A stretch of 64,000 nucleotides of DNA from Kappaphycus alvarezii (lineage: Eukaryota > Rhodophyta > Florideophyceae > Gigartinales > Solieriaceae): NCBI GenBank assembly GCA_002205965.3, contig NADL03000534.1:1984001-2048000 (forward strand), in the 5' to 3' direction. The notes beneath the pieces are model-generated. The model ran no database searches. It had not been told where the DNA came from and was given only the letters and a program-made list of their open reading frames with translations. This document shows positions 54,690-64,000 of the stretch, piece after piece. Every line of letters begins with the position of its first letter. The stretch's first letter is position 1. Position numbers and translations under genes: made by a program.

Positions 54690-57150
54690 TTGCAAGCCAA
54701 CATCCGGCAGCCGTTTCAACCCTTTCCGCCTCTTTTTGCATCGAAAATGGGTGTGCAGACTGGTAGCTCGAGGACTAATAATCAGCTACCATCGTTGTTA
54801 CCCAAAATGTTTCGAGAACACAGACTGGTCTCCTTCTTTCGACTTCATCATTGCATGCAGGTAGGCAAAAAACCCAGCGCAACTTGTCTCAAAGGCCCTA
54901 GAGGGATCTAAATATGCAGTTGTTACTGAAGACAGAGAGAGGAAACGCAACCCAGGGTTCGAGAGCGGGCAGTTCGACAACAAATGCTAATGCCACGGGC
55001 GCGGATAATTGAGGTGAGAACAAGAGCAAGAGGTTCAGAAATTGCTTCTGTCTCGACAGAACATCAAGACGCCGACGCAACCAATGGTTTATAGTTATGT
55101 CGAGGAGCTGCACGGGTCCGGGAGATAGAGATGTAGGAATTGCAACAAAGTATTGGGGGCGAAAAATACCACGCGGTTCCGAGAGCACTGGTAGAGCGTT
55201 GTATAGAGATACATACCCCGAAAAGGAGGAACTGCGCAGAGAGACAAAGAGCAAGAATCTTGGAGCTCCGGATTCAGAAGCAGACTCAGTACAGCTCTCG
55301 AGCGCCAGGAGAGGCCGAGTTGACGACCCGTTATTGACGCAAAATGAAGCGGAATCTCGCAAATCACTTGAGTTAGAGCAGAGCGGTCGGCGATTATACG
55401 AACATCAACTGACTCTCCGTTATCCAAGAGAAGAAGAGTTTCGTCTGGCTCAAATGACAATCCAGGATTTCAGACTGCTCAAATTCGGATAAGAATGACA
55501 TCATAACTCGATAATGGAAATGATCGTAGTAAAAGGTTACCCTTTCAACATGTTTGACAAAAATAACGGGCAAGATAGTCCAGAGAGACGCCTTCTCAGA
55601 GAGCTTCGTCCTGTATTCGCAAACAAATACTTACCGGGAAGTGCCACATTATCAGGGAGGCTTCTAAAGGATTTTTATGTCGAATTCGATCAAATGTTTT
55701 AGAGAGGGTTGCCTCCGCATTGCGAGTGGGATTCGGGACTGTTATTTTTGATGGGTGTCAGGATGTGAATCCGTCCCCAGTCGTGAATATCCTGTTGCGT
55801 CCTGAATGAAACACGGATTCCGGACGAAGAATATTTTTCCTCAAATCTGTGTACACTGGTTCAAGGTGACTGAGCATCCAGATACATGGAAATATTGAGC
55901 AGAAAATGGAATAATTTGGCGGTATGTCGCAATATGCGCTATAACGAGTGACAACACTTCGTGCCGTTTGACCACCCGAGAAAGGCTCACAGAGAAGTAC
56001 GCCGGTATAGTCGGCATCAATGACCAGAAATGTCGCAGATATGCTTATCGAAGATGTGTGGCAAATAGGATGGTTAAAAGAGGTGATAGAAGCTGTATCC
56101 AACGTATCCAAAGAGTTTCACAACCACCGTAAGTTGAAGGAGCGCTTCAAATTGTTTCCAAGAGACTATAACATGCGCATGTAGGCCCTGGTTTAATTGA
56201 AAATATGAGCAACTCAGTGGAAGGCAATCTGTCTCAACAAGTTGCCGGTACTTGCAGAGTTTCAGTGGTCCAATCAACATTCAACAGAGGGATTCATTTC
56301 GAACGGCTGTTATGCTGAGACAATCCAGCCGCACACGCTTTGCCAGCGTCGAAGGGGTTCTGGACTCCTTTTTTGTTCTCGCGTTGTGTTGCGAGCGTTA
56401 ACAAAAGAGTCAGATTTCACAAGCATTATTTTAAGCCAAAGAACGCAGATGGCCGGAAAAATGGATACTTACCTTGTCAATTTCATGCATGACAATACTT
56501 TCGCTGAAAAGTGAAAGAGGTTCACAGAATGCTCCGAGTTCTCAGATAGTACTTACGTCTGTTTGATTCTGACAGTTGCCGTATTTCTGAAGTGCTACCG
56601 TACACACTGAAGCTGTGAATTGAATTGGATAGGTTGCCTGTATCAAATTTCGTAACGAGTTCACGAAAAGCAGATGTTATGGAGGTTTTTAAAAGAAGTC
56701 GAGACGGCCCCATTGATCGTAGAACTCGAGTACGACTACTTGAAGACGTGCATTTTGTTGCGTGTATGTTCGACCCCAATCCGCTTAGATGATGCATTTG
56801 ATCTATATATTCATCATTTTCGGAGGTACGGGCGAAAATATGCTCTAGGCAGAACAGATCTGTCCCAGACTTATTTGTCGACAGCGTGGTGACGGCATAT
56901 TTCTTCCAAGCTGACGCCTGGTGAAAGATGAGGTATGCCGTCGAAGGGAGGGAGATTTGGAAACTGTTTAGTGGGAACTCCTTAATGTGGTGGCGTTCAG
57001 GTATATGTAATTTTACTGCTCTTCAAGAATTTGCGGTAAGGACTCTCTCTTATTCACCGTCTGGAAGTTCGGTTGAACGGAGCTTCAGTGCACAGGGAAG
57101 ACTACAGCCGAAGGAGCGAAACCGACTGTTCGAAGAGAGGGTGTAGATGA
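54690..57150 (+). pseudogene. Second hAT transposase, frame-disrupted
   Basis: TGSSRTNNQLPSLLPKMFRE (54760-54820) resembles the second half of a BED zinc finger ('gt.nLr.Hl...H'). MIVVKGYPFNMFDKNNGQDS and TLSGRLLKDFYVEFDQMF (55514-55702) are the hAT 'pf..ve...Fr.ll..l.p....ps..tl' region. VIFDGCQDVNPSPVVNILLR (55740-55800) is the 'DGw.d....pv.n' block. DVWQIGWLKEVIEAVSNVSK and FHNHRKLKERFKLFPRDYN (56055-56170) is the segment before the RW block. LQEFAVRTLSYSPSGSSVER then SFSAQGRLQPKERNRLFEER (57025-57145) is a textbook hATC dimerisation domain. It belongs to a different hAT group from the 27 kb copy. Terminal repeats were not identified. At least five frame changes. Confidence 0.8.
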
Positions 57151-57480
57151 TAACATTCTGCAACTGAAACATTAAACTGATGCGGAACCTAGATTGCTTC
57201 GGTAACCGAAACTTCTCATCATCGTTTCGACAGGTTATCAATACCATTGGTACGGACGAAGATGGCGACAGAGCGGAACAAAACGATGGAGGTGGAGTGG
57301 ATTCTGAAATTGAGGAAGATGCGGAAGACGGTGAGAATGTTGACCGCCTCGAGGCTGACAGCGAAGGAGAAGAAGATCGATTGGCAAAAGTCCTGTAAGA
57401 AACGATGACGAGGACCGTGAAAGAGGCGAAATCACAGCTGTTGAAATGGGAAGTAGTGTAGCCGTCTGAAGATGCGCAAA
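57151..57480 (+). CDS. Acidic tail after the second hAT
   Basis: An open frame at 57180-57398 ends in an extremely acidic stretch (DEDGDRAEQNDGGG then DSEIEEDAEDGENVDRLEAD). It may be the C-terminal extension of the hAT transposase after one frame slip, or chance translation of purine-rich DNA. Confidence 0.3.
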
Positions 57481-57599
57481 TCGCGGCAACGCCACCCCTG
57501 GCGGTGATTCTCTGGATAAATTGTGTTGACTAAGCTGGGAAGTTGATATGAGACCGAGACAGATTGCGGTGTAGTTCTGCTTGCATCATTCATGAAGTC

Positions 57600-58425
57600 A
57601 CTCCGGCGCCGACATTCGCCAACGGATCCGCCGCCACGACTATCTGGAAAGACTGGCAGCCGCCCTTCTCTCCGCCCATCTGTCTCTAGTCACCCATGTA
57701 TATGCCGACATCAGGTCGCTCATGTTGCGCCGTCACCTCGGATTCCCTGTCCTTGATGACACCGCCTTGCCACTTTGTGGAATGCAACTCCCCGATGGAC
57801 CACATCGGTGACCACGTCGCAGACCTTCGTCATAAAGGTCTGGGTTGGAAGGACCGCCACGAAGCAGTGGCGAAAGTCCTCGGTAAGGATCTCTTCCAAG
57901 CTTCCGGAGCCAGTGTATCCTACGAAGTCCCATACTTGCTTCCCGGACTGGGCGCCAGACCCGCTGATATCCTTGTCCAACCGATTTCTTTCATCCACAC
58001 TCTCACGCGCCCACCCCCGTGGCATATGATGTCACGACCTCGTCGCCTTTCCAACAGTGCTTCCGTTCTAGGGGAGCCCGGAACGCGCGTTCGGTTGCTA
58101 TTGCGGAGAGGTCGGAAACTGAGGGACTTTGCTACCAAGCTGGCTGCCATCCCCGGCCAACCCGGACGCTCCGAACTGGGGTGGCACTTCGTGCCGCTCG
58201 CGTTTGAGTCCCTGGGATCTCCGTCCGACACCTCGTCCAAGTGATTCAGGACTATGCAGCTGCCATTGCCCAGATTGGTTCCTCCAAGGCTATAGTGACC
58301 TCTCGGCTTCATCAGAAGCGAGAGTCACTTATCTGGTCCACTTGCGCAGCCTCCATCCTTGGTCATCGCCCGCAACCTCCAGCCGTCTGCCTCCCCCTTC
58401 AGAGTTAGCTAGAAATTTTTAGGCC
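57600..58425 (+). pseudogene. Reverse-transcriptase-type element, C-terminal domain remnant
   Basis: It looks like the region after the RT domain in non-LTR-like elements, where a small Cys/His module 'Cp.C....gDH...C' precedes an endonuclease-like block. Text in three frames: RIRRHDYLERLAAALLSAHL and RSLMLRRHLGFPV-like (57620-57760), CHFVECNSPMDHIGDHVADL then RHKGLGWKDRHEAVAKVLGK (57775-57890), LLPGLGARPADILVQ (57930-57975), VAYDVTTSSPFQQCFRSRGA (58018-58080) and GWHFVPLAFESLGSPSD (58180-58235). The D...D pair in 'ARPADIl' and 'fDVTv.sp' is typical of this domain. The polymerase part itself is not in the window; upstream is the hAT. A final IVTSRLHQKRESL block ends near 58420. Confidence 0.6.
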
Positions 58426-58754
58426 CTCCTGACCGCATTTCCGTAGTCTATCGATAAAGCACCGGAAATGACTGTACTGTATACTTTCAATTCCTACTCC
58501 GCCTGATGTGCATGATATACACACTGTGTATTACACAGTGACTCTCTTACATCTGCAGTTCATTGCTGGCTGAGAGTAACCCCGCAGATTTCTCGACCAT
58601 ATATCCACATTACAGAAAATCCAGATCAAGCTTTCACCCATCTCGATTTTACGTGTTACTGCAATATCTGCTCTCGAGAGTCTCAGAGAAGAGGGTATAA
58701 TTTCAAATTCCAACGAACACCACACGGATGGAAATCATGAAACGCAAAAATCCC

Positions 58755-58985
58755 TGAGTACAGCGTTGAAGTATTAATCCGTCGTCCCGCCGAGCTATTC
58801 AGCCCTTCCCTTCTCATTCTCAGTAAAAAATTCCTTTATTTCAAGTTAGTCCCATCCTACTTTTACCTCTATCTCTACCCTCACTATGCTTTCGACGAAT
58901 ACCCTAGATTGTACAAGGATACGAAAGTTCGTGCAGTCAAAAGTAATAAACACGACAGCCCAATACCAGCGGATGCAATGTTTCG
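58755..58985 (+). repeat. Copia LTR-like fragment
   Basis: Shares ordered words with 44240-44465 (GTCCCGCCGAG, CCTTCTCATTC, TATTTCAAG, GATTGTACAAGG, AATAAACACGACA), including the leader just past the LTR end. It is either a solo LTR or the start of a third Copia copy. Confidence 0.6.
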
Positions 58986-61264
58986 CAAATTTCTGGTGGA
59001 GGGATTGATAATGGCATTGATTTGGGTACCACTGAAGTTATACTCGCTGAAATCTACGTAATTCCCAATATTAAAAGGTATCGACGAGTAATTTGTGCGT
59101 TTTGCAATTCGCGGCAGGTTTTCAAGACCAAACTGTAGTCTTCAATTTATCACAAGCTCAGTTACGACATTTAATCAATTCATGAAGCAAAATGCATCAC
59201 CATTAACGTAGCACGTTAAGCCACGCAGTACTTAAGAAAATTGTCTATTCTGCCCTTATGGAGATTTTCCTAAGCCATCTCCCTTTCAAATGTCTGGAAA
59301 ACTCTGAATGTTTGAATAGCGTGCTCGTCTACGAATTGAGGGTCTTCTGCAATTTGATTTATCAGTATTAAAGTATAGAGCCTCTCGTTGGCTGGAGAAA
59401 GACCAGCTGGTTAAGTTTACCTATTCCCGTCCGAAAATGCATACGCATCTGCACCGCTCTCCTGCATCTTACCTCCTCTACAATGAATGCCAAAATTTCG
59501 CACTCATCTAGAATCTTAACTATGTTTTCTTCTTTAAGGAGATTAGAAAGACTTGAATCGTCGATGGAAGTAATGGGAAAGAGTAATAGGCGGGATTGGA
59601 TGCTTTATCATGCTCACCATACTCTGCAGACCATCTCGAAGAATATTTCGCAAATTTCTGTTTCTTCATGCTATTTCCGACAGCATAGTTTATTTTGTCT
59701 CCAGCCATTCGAAATTAAATCTGAGCAGCTATAATTTCAAAGTGTATCTGCTCTGAAAGGGATATACAATTAAGGGGGAATAAAAAACTCAACGTTCAGT
59801 AGCTGGTTTTATTTTCCCATATGCACTGCAGTTATCGATCGAAGGGGAGCTTCAGATTCCACGCCCAGGACATATAAGCCGTTAAGTTTCGTACCCAGTG
59901 AAAAATATTTTAGTGGTCATTAAAGCCTTCTTACTTGCCACATGGTGAAAACCTAACTCTTTGCGCGACTTCTTGAAATCTAGAGGCATCACAATATTTT
60001 CTGTAAATAAGCACTTCAATTTCTCTCCGCCCTACACATTCGCACATGGAAGTAAATTTATTCATTTTTACCCTTTTCCGGCCGGTAATATGCCCTCGGG
60101 AAACTATTGAGTTGGGTTATTTGACAGAAAGGACTGCACCTATCTGTGAAATTCATCATTATCTTCATACTCTTACAGATTTTCAAACGACCTCGAATTT
60201 CATTAGTAAAAGAACTAGTTTCAGAATCCTCAATATCCCTTTGCGAACGGAAACACAGAGGTTCCAGCGCTTCTCAAAAATTTAAGGCCATTCCATTGTA
60301 AAGCTCAAGCTGACGCATTTTTAGACACAAATGCGGCCTTGAAAATTGCAATAAAATTAGAACTTTGTGGCAATCATATCGACGTTGGAAAAAACTCTAC
60401 GCGACTCTTTTTCCCGCACTCAAGCAAACAAATACCGTTGTAGAGCTTGAGCGACTTCAGGTCTGTAGCGATTCATTTTTCCCTTGTTTCTGTCTCAGGA
60501 AGGCCTGTTATGAGGCGGAGCTGAGGCGGAACATTCTTGCTTTACAAGGAGGGTTGGGAGCTTGGACTCTTACTTGGCTACTCAGCGAGAGGTGCTTGCG
60601 TCAAATTTTTGCCATTGCCGACCCGACGCTGGCGCTGAAGATTTTCCCCTGCAAAATTAAGGTTGTGTATGGAACCGGGTGCTGGTGCATTTCAGCCAAG
60701 AAAGAAAAAAGGCCAAAAAAACACAAAGCCCAACGTAGGTCACAAAAAAATACTTCTCCTACAGTTTGCCTACAATTCAATTAGCATGTTATGTACCGTG
60801 TAGGACAGGAAATTTGTTTGAAGTACGATCTACATTTCATTTGGTTCTCCCGGGTTCCTTGAGTGTGGGTTCACTGATCACTCCGGTTCACTGTAGGCGC
60901 CACACTGACGACCAGAGTTTCAAGATGGTCACTTGGCCCCCGACGACTGAAAGACCAAAGTGAAACTTGAAGCGCGCTACCCTAAGCATGTGCGGTATTC
61001 AATTGCAAGAAAAACAAATTTTACTTTTTTTGGACCTGAGGACGTCAGCTATTCGAGCAATTCGGAGCATGGTTAAGTAAATATCTAAAATATTCTCCCA
61101 GTCTCAAACCACCTAAAAAGCTAAATATGAGGTTAACTTACAGAGCGTTTTGTGCATCAGCACTAAGTAGCTATCCAACCGCAAAACAGAATAGGGTATT
61201 ACTCTCAGTGACAACATCAATAAAGAAGACAGTACAACGATAGAAACTTGGATCGTTCCTTGAA
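58986..61264. other. Protein-like fragments, unassigned
   Basis: Plus-strand frames at 59483-59734, 60046-60285 and 60365-60784 contain believable but unrecognised text, e.g. QADAFLDTNAALKIAIKLEL near 60310-60360 and RACVKFLPLPTRRWR. Coming after a Copia LTR-like stretch, they may be remains of that element's coding region, but I see none of its hallmark motifs. Confidence 0.3.
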
Positions 61265-61985
61265 GATATAAGTGGGACTGCTAAACAGAAAAATCGGTTA
61301 AGGCTTCACCGATACCTACACCTGCTAAGGGAACGAAAGAAAACCCTATTAAAATCTCGGCAAGAAGAGAACACAACAGGCTGAAATTTCCTGCTCTGAG
61401 AGGAACGTTCTGAAGAATAGGTAGTAATGGGCCTTCAAAACTCTGAAACAAGTCATTGGCAATCATAACAGAGGAATCATTGAATGAATAGCCCTTTCAG
61501 CGAAAAATCTGGCTAATCTGTTGCGAAAAGCACATTGCTGGAATATTCAAAATTTTGAATTATTAGCTACTTAGGTTCACAATACATGTCTATCGTTAGC
61601 CGCAATATCCCAACGCATTGGTTGAACGTCGGAACTTCTCTGGTACACAATGGGACCACAAATTTCGATGACCGGTCCACGGCAACCATAACAAGAATTG
61701 TTACGGGCGTCGATGACAGCGTCATCGACATAAAAACCTGCCTCAAGTTATATTCTCCTAATCCTCCTCCTTGAGAAATTTGTTTATAGGAAAAGAAGAC
61801 GACAGCGAGAGATGTTCGAGTGAACGATCCTGAGTAAAACCCAATAAGACGGCATTCGCCTGAACCCATCGCTTGCTGTGACAAATACACCTGTGATTGC
61901 GTGTGGCAGGGTGCATTGAGCATTGCTGAGCTTGATCGAGGAAAACGGCTCTCCTTACACGCCTTTCCCAGATTAACCCAATCTG
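61265..61985 (-). repeat. Dispersed ~350-base repeat, copy 3, split by an insertion
   Basis: The 5' part (61795-61985, minus sense CTGGGAAAGGCGTGTAAGGA ... GCTCAGCAATGCTCA) and the 3' part (61265-61407, ending at the AGCAGTCCCACTTATATC region) match copies 1 and 2 in order. About 370-390 bases lie between them with no match. It is the most diverged copy. Confidence 0.7.
61408..61794 (-). other. Insertion inside repeat copy 3
   Basis: The minus-strand reading includes FMSMTLSSTPVTILVMVAVD and FVVPLCTREVPTFNQCVGIL, coherent protein-like text without a known family. It is probably a fragment of another mobile element. Confidence 0.35.
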
Positions 61986-62204
61986 CAGTGGTGCTGAGGG
62001 TGAGAATCCAAAAAAAGCGGCAAAACCCAAATCGACACTACGAGGGCTCCGAAGCGAGGACGGGTGACCGATAGCCCCCGCTAGGCCTTGACGACTAGAC
62101 GCCAGTGCCGAGCTTGGCAAGTACGCCGACCGATGTGAATCAAAGTTTGAAAGAGACCATAAAAAGAGGTAAAATGTGTTACTGCCAGCAGTATGGGCAT
62201 ATAC

Positions 62205-62257
62205 TGTACAGTACTTGAACTGCTACTGAAATACTGCACTGTACTGTACTTACTGTA
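62205..62257 (+). repeat. GTAC palindrome, left half
   Basis: GTACTTGAACTGCTACTGAAATACTG is the inverse of sequence at about 63850-63882 (GTACTTAATCTGCTACTGAAATGCTG read backwards). The Tc1 element splits the two halves. Confidence 0.7.
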
Positions 62258-62470
62258 CAGTGGTTGACAAAACTATATCAGAACCCCCATATTGGGCACT
62301 GCGCCTTAAATAATAAATATATCATTACGAAAGTTGGCTCCTTTATGTAACAGCACGAGCTGAATTCAAATTGCAGTCAAATCTTGTTCTCAAGTACTTG
62401 TAAAGTTATGCCAATTCTCGCCAAACCCCCTGGACAAAAATATAAACACTTTGTTGCAAACCGATTACCG
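62258..62470 (+). repeat. Tc1 left inverted repeat with internal direct repeat
   Basis: Outer site CAGTGGTTGACAAAACTATA and inner site CTGGACAAAAATATAAACAC. Intervening GGCTCCTTTATGTAACAGCA matches the right end inverted. Confidence 0.85.
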
Positions 62471-62581
62471 CGGAAATAAAGACTTTATTGCAGTGCCAAT
62501 AATATAGATATAATTTAAAGAGGTACTAAACCAGTGGGGCACGATCGGTTCAATCAGATAATCTAGATCCAGGTCTCCAGG

Positions 62582-63536
62582 ATGCCGAAAATCACACGGT
62601 CGTCAACGTTCGAGAAGGGCCAGATTGTGCTCAACCACGAAAACTCCTGGTCTATTGCTGCCATTGGAAGAGATCTAGGACGCTCTAAGGCGGTCATTAC
62701 CTGTTTCTGCGTGATCTAAATGCTTGTTGAACAGCAAAAAAGGCGACAGACCGAAAAACCTAACTTAAATGGATAGAAAAGGACACTTCGAGAGGCTTTT
62801 AGGGAAATATCTCTTCATCAGCATCTCCAAAGCGCTGTAACTGCGAGTAACGCCTTGTACTGTCCGTCGTGTTCCGAAAAGGGCTAACTTTCTGAGCTAC
62901 AAACGAATTGCAAGACCTTTGCAACGAAGGGACGTCATGAAAAAGCGCGCGTCGATTGGGCAGCCGAAAAAATGACTTGGACGAGGCAGAAATGGGATAC
63001 GATGGTCTGGTCCGACAAAAAGAAGTTCAATCTGGACAGACCAAATGGTTTTGCGTTCAAATGGCATGATTTACGCAAAGAAAAGGAATGGTTCTCCAAG
63101 CGTCATAGAGGCGGAGAAAATATGATAGTTTGGGCCTGTTTTTGCGGGAAGAATAAGTCGGAACTAGTCCTATTGGAAGAAAAGCAAGACGAAAGAAGTA
63201 TTTAGGCACATTGGAGCGGCATCTGCTGCCGTTTGGAGAAGATTGCCGGTAACCTGGACCTTTATGCAAGATGGCACTCCGTGCCATCGTTTGTTGCTGG
63301 CTAAAGTGTGGCTAGAAGAAGAAGGTATTCCTACTTTGGAGTGGCCCGCATATTCCTCAGACGTGAATCTTATCGAAAATCTGTGGGGAATACTTGCTAG
63401 ATCTGTTTATGCTATCCATAGGCAGTTTATTAAATCTCTCAAAGATTGTGTCTTCGAGACATGTGATGCATTAACCCATATATTCTTGATAACTTGGTCG
63501 AATCTATGCAGAAGAGGTGCATTGAGGTGGTCTTAG
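62582..63536 (+). pseudogene. Tc1 (DD34E) transposase, frame-disrupted
   Basis: ATG 62582 (MPKITRSSTFEKGQIVLNHE, then SIAAIGRDLGRSKAVI) starts a paired-like helix-turn-helix DNA-binding domain. A stop at about 62717 and frame changes affect the second helix-turn-helix. The catalytic domain begins at 62972: TWTRQKWDTMVWSDKKKFNL has the first Asp (WSD), then MIVWACFCGKNKSEL. After a slip near 63200 it reads FMQDGTPCHRLLLAKVWLEE with the second Asp. Next is TLEWPAYSSDVNLIENLWGI with the catalytic Glu (IENLWG). I count 34 residues between the second Asp and the Glu, so DD34E. The protein ends at 63536. Three disruptions make it inactive as written, although the ends look fresh. Confidence 0.9.
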
Positions 63537-63579
63537 CTAACGAGAAGAAGATTGACTACTAAATTGTATGTCTTTCTCG

Positions 63580-63833
63580 CGGTAAGGGAGTTTGCAACAA
63601 AGTGTTCATATAGTTTTGTCCAGGGAGTTTGGCGGGAATTGGACATAACTCTACAAGTACTTGAAAGCAAATTTTGACTGCAAATTTGAGTTCAGAACGT
63701 GCTGTTACATAAAGGAGCCAACGTTCGTAAAGATATCTTTATTATTTAAGGCACAGTGCCCAAATAGGGGTAAAGGTGACCTTTTTTCAAATGCATAAAT
63801 AGGGAAGCTGTCATATAGTTTTGTCCACCACTG
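63580..63833 (-). repeat. Tc1 right inverted repeat
   Basis: Inverse of the left end; the inner site TATAGTTTTGTCCAGGG is at 63610 and the outer site ATATAGTTTTGTCCACCACT is at 63813. Confidence 0.85.
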
Positions 63834-63835
63834 TA

Positions 63836-63890
63836 CTGTACTGTACTGTTCCGTACAGCATTTCAGTAGCAGATTAAGTACAGTTCAAAA
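63836..63890 (-). repeat. GTAC palindrome, right half
   Basis: CTGTACTGTACTGTTCCGTACAG followed by the inverse of the 62205-62257 half. The sequence to the window end (63891-64000) holds nothing recognised. Confidence 0.7.
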
Positions 63891-64000
63891 CTAAATGCTA
63901 CAGCCATGTAAGACCTTTGTACACACACCTGTACGTGTTGTCAGTCCACATTGTCCCCTGACGACAATCCTTGGAGATCACTCCTGGCATTCCAGAGTAC

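Larger units (their letters stand above)
62258..63833 (+). mobile_element. Complete Tc1-type transposon with IR/DR ends and TA duplication
   Basis: The left end CAGTGGTTGACAAAACTATAT mirrors the right end, CAGTGGTGGACAAAACTATAT when read inward. TA flanks both sides (62256-62257 and 63834-63835). The inverted repeats are long, about 210-250 bases. Each holds a second inner copy of the terminal word: CTGGACAAAAATATAAACAC at about 62431 and its counterpart at about 63600-63622. That is the IR/DR layout of Sleeping-Beauty-like Tc1 elements. One transposase gene lies between them. Confidence 0.92.

Noticed and set aside
1-64000. CRISPR array or bacterial operon
   Set aside because: There are no regularly spaced repeats, and the introns and transposon classes are eukaryotic.

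Overview
The window looks like nuclear DNA of a eukaryote. It holds a split ribonuclease H2 subunit A gene with a clear GT-AG intron, small 60-90 base introns with TACTAAC/CTAAC-type branch points, and at least eight classes of eukaryotic transposable element. A gene-dense island with few introns set in transposon sea, together with a Kef-type antiporter and a GT61 glycosyltransferase, would suit a red alga. That placement is inference; an oomycete or another protist cannot be excluded from sequence alone.

Layout. 1-7.3 kb: transposon debris (two PIF/Harbinger copies, one unknown intron-containing ORF, a GTAC-rich repeat block, one copy of a dispersed ~350-base repeat). 7.4-20.6 kb: a host gene island with, in order, a cation/proton antiporter (-), a UPF0046-type metallophosphoesterase (+), RNase H2 subunit A (-), a possible SAP18-like protein (-), a protein with an alpha-COP-like C-terminus (+), a GT61 glycosyltransferase (+) and two small unknown proteins. 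20.6-23.8 kb: a second Harbinger element with candidate terminal repeats. 24.7-29.1 kb: a hAT element with ~155-base terminal inverted repeats and a nested 224-base foldback MITE. 32.2-36.35 kb: a structurally complete Ty3/Gypsy chromovirus with two LTRs and a perfect 5-base target-site duplication. 36.9-41.1 kb and 44.2-50.4 kb: two decayed Ty1/Copia elements, the second interrupted by the dispersed repeat. 41.1-42.4 kb: an unknown minus-strand gene with a possible papain-fold cysteine peptidase domain. 54.7-57.2 kb: a second hAT. 57.6-58.4 kb: the tail of a reverse-transcriptase-type element. 62.26-63.83 kb: a complete 1.58 kb Tc1 (DD34E) element inserted in the middle of a GTAC-rich palindrome.

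Almost every recognisable coding region, including genes expected to be essential such as RNase H2A, changes frame one or more times, often at short homopolymers. Either the assembly carries uncorrected indels or the genes are decayed. Product calls therefore rest on motifs spread over two or three frames, and boundaries are approximate. The host genes do not form an obvious pathway. The RNase H2A upstream region carries a consensus E2F-like site and a perfect hairpin, and TACAGTA/TACTGTA motifs cluster in the gaps between host genes. I found no rRNA, tRNA or CRISPR array.
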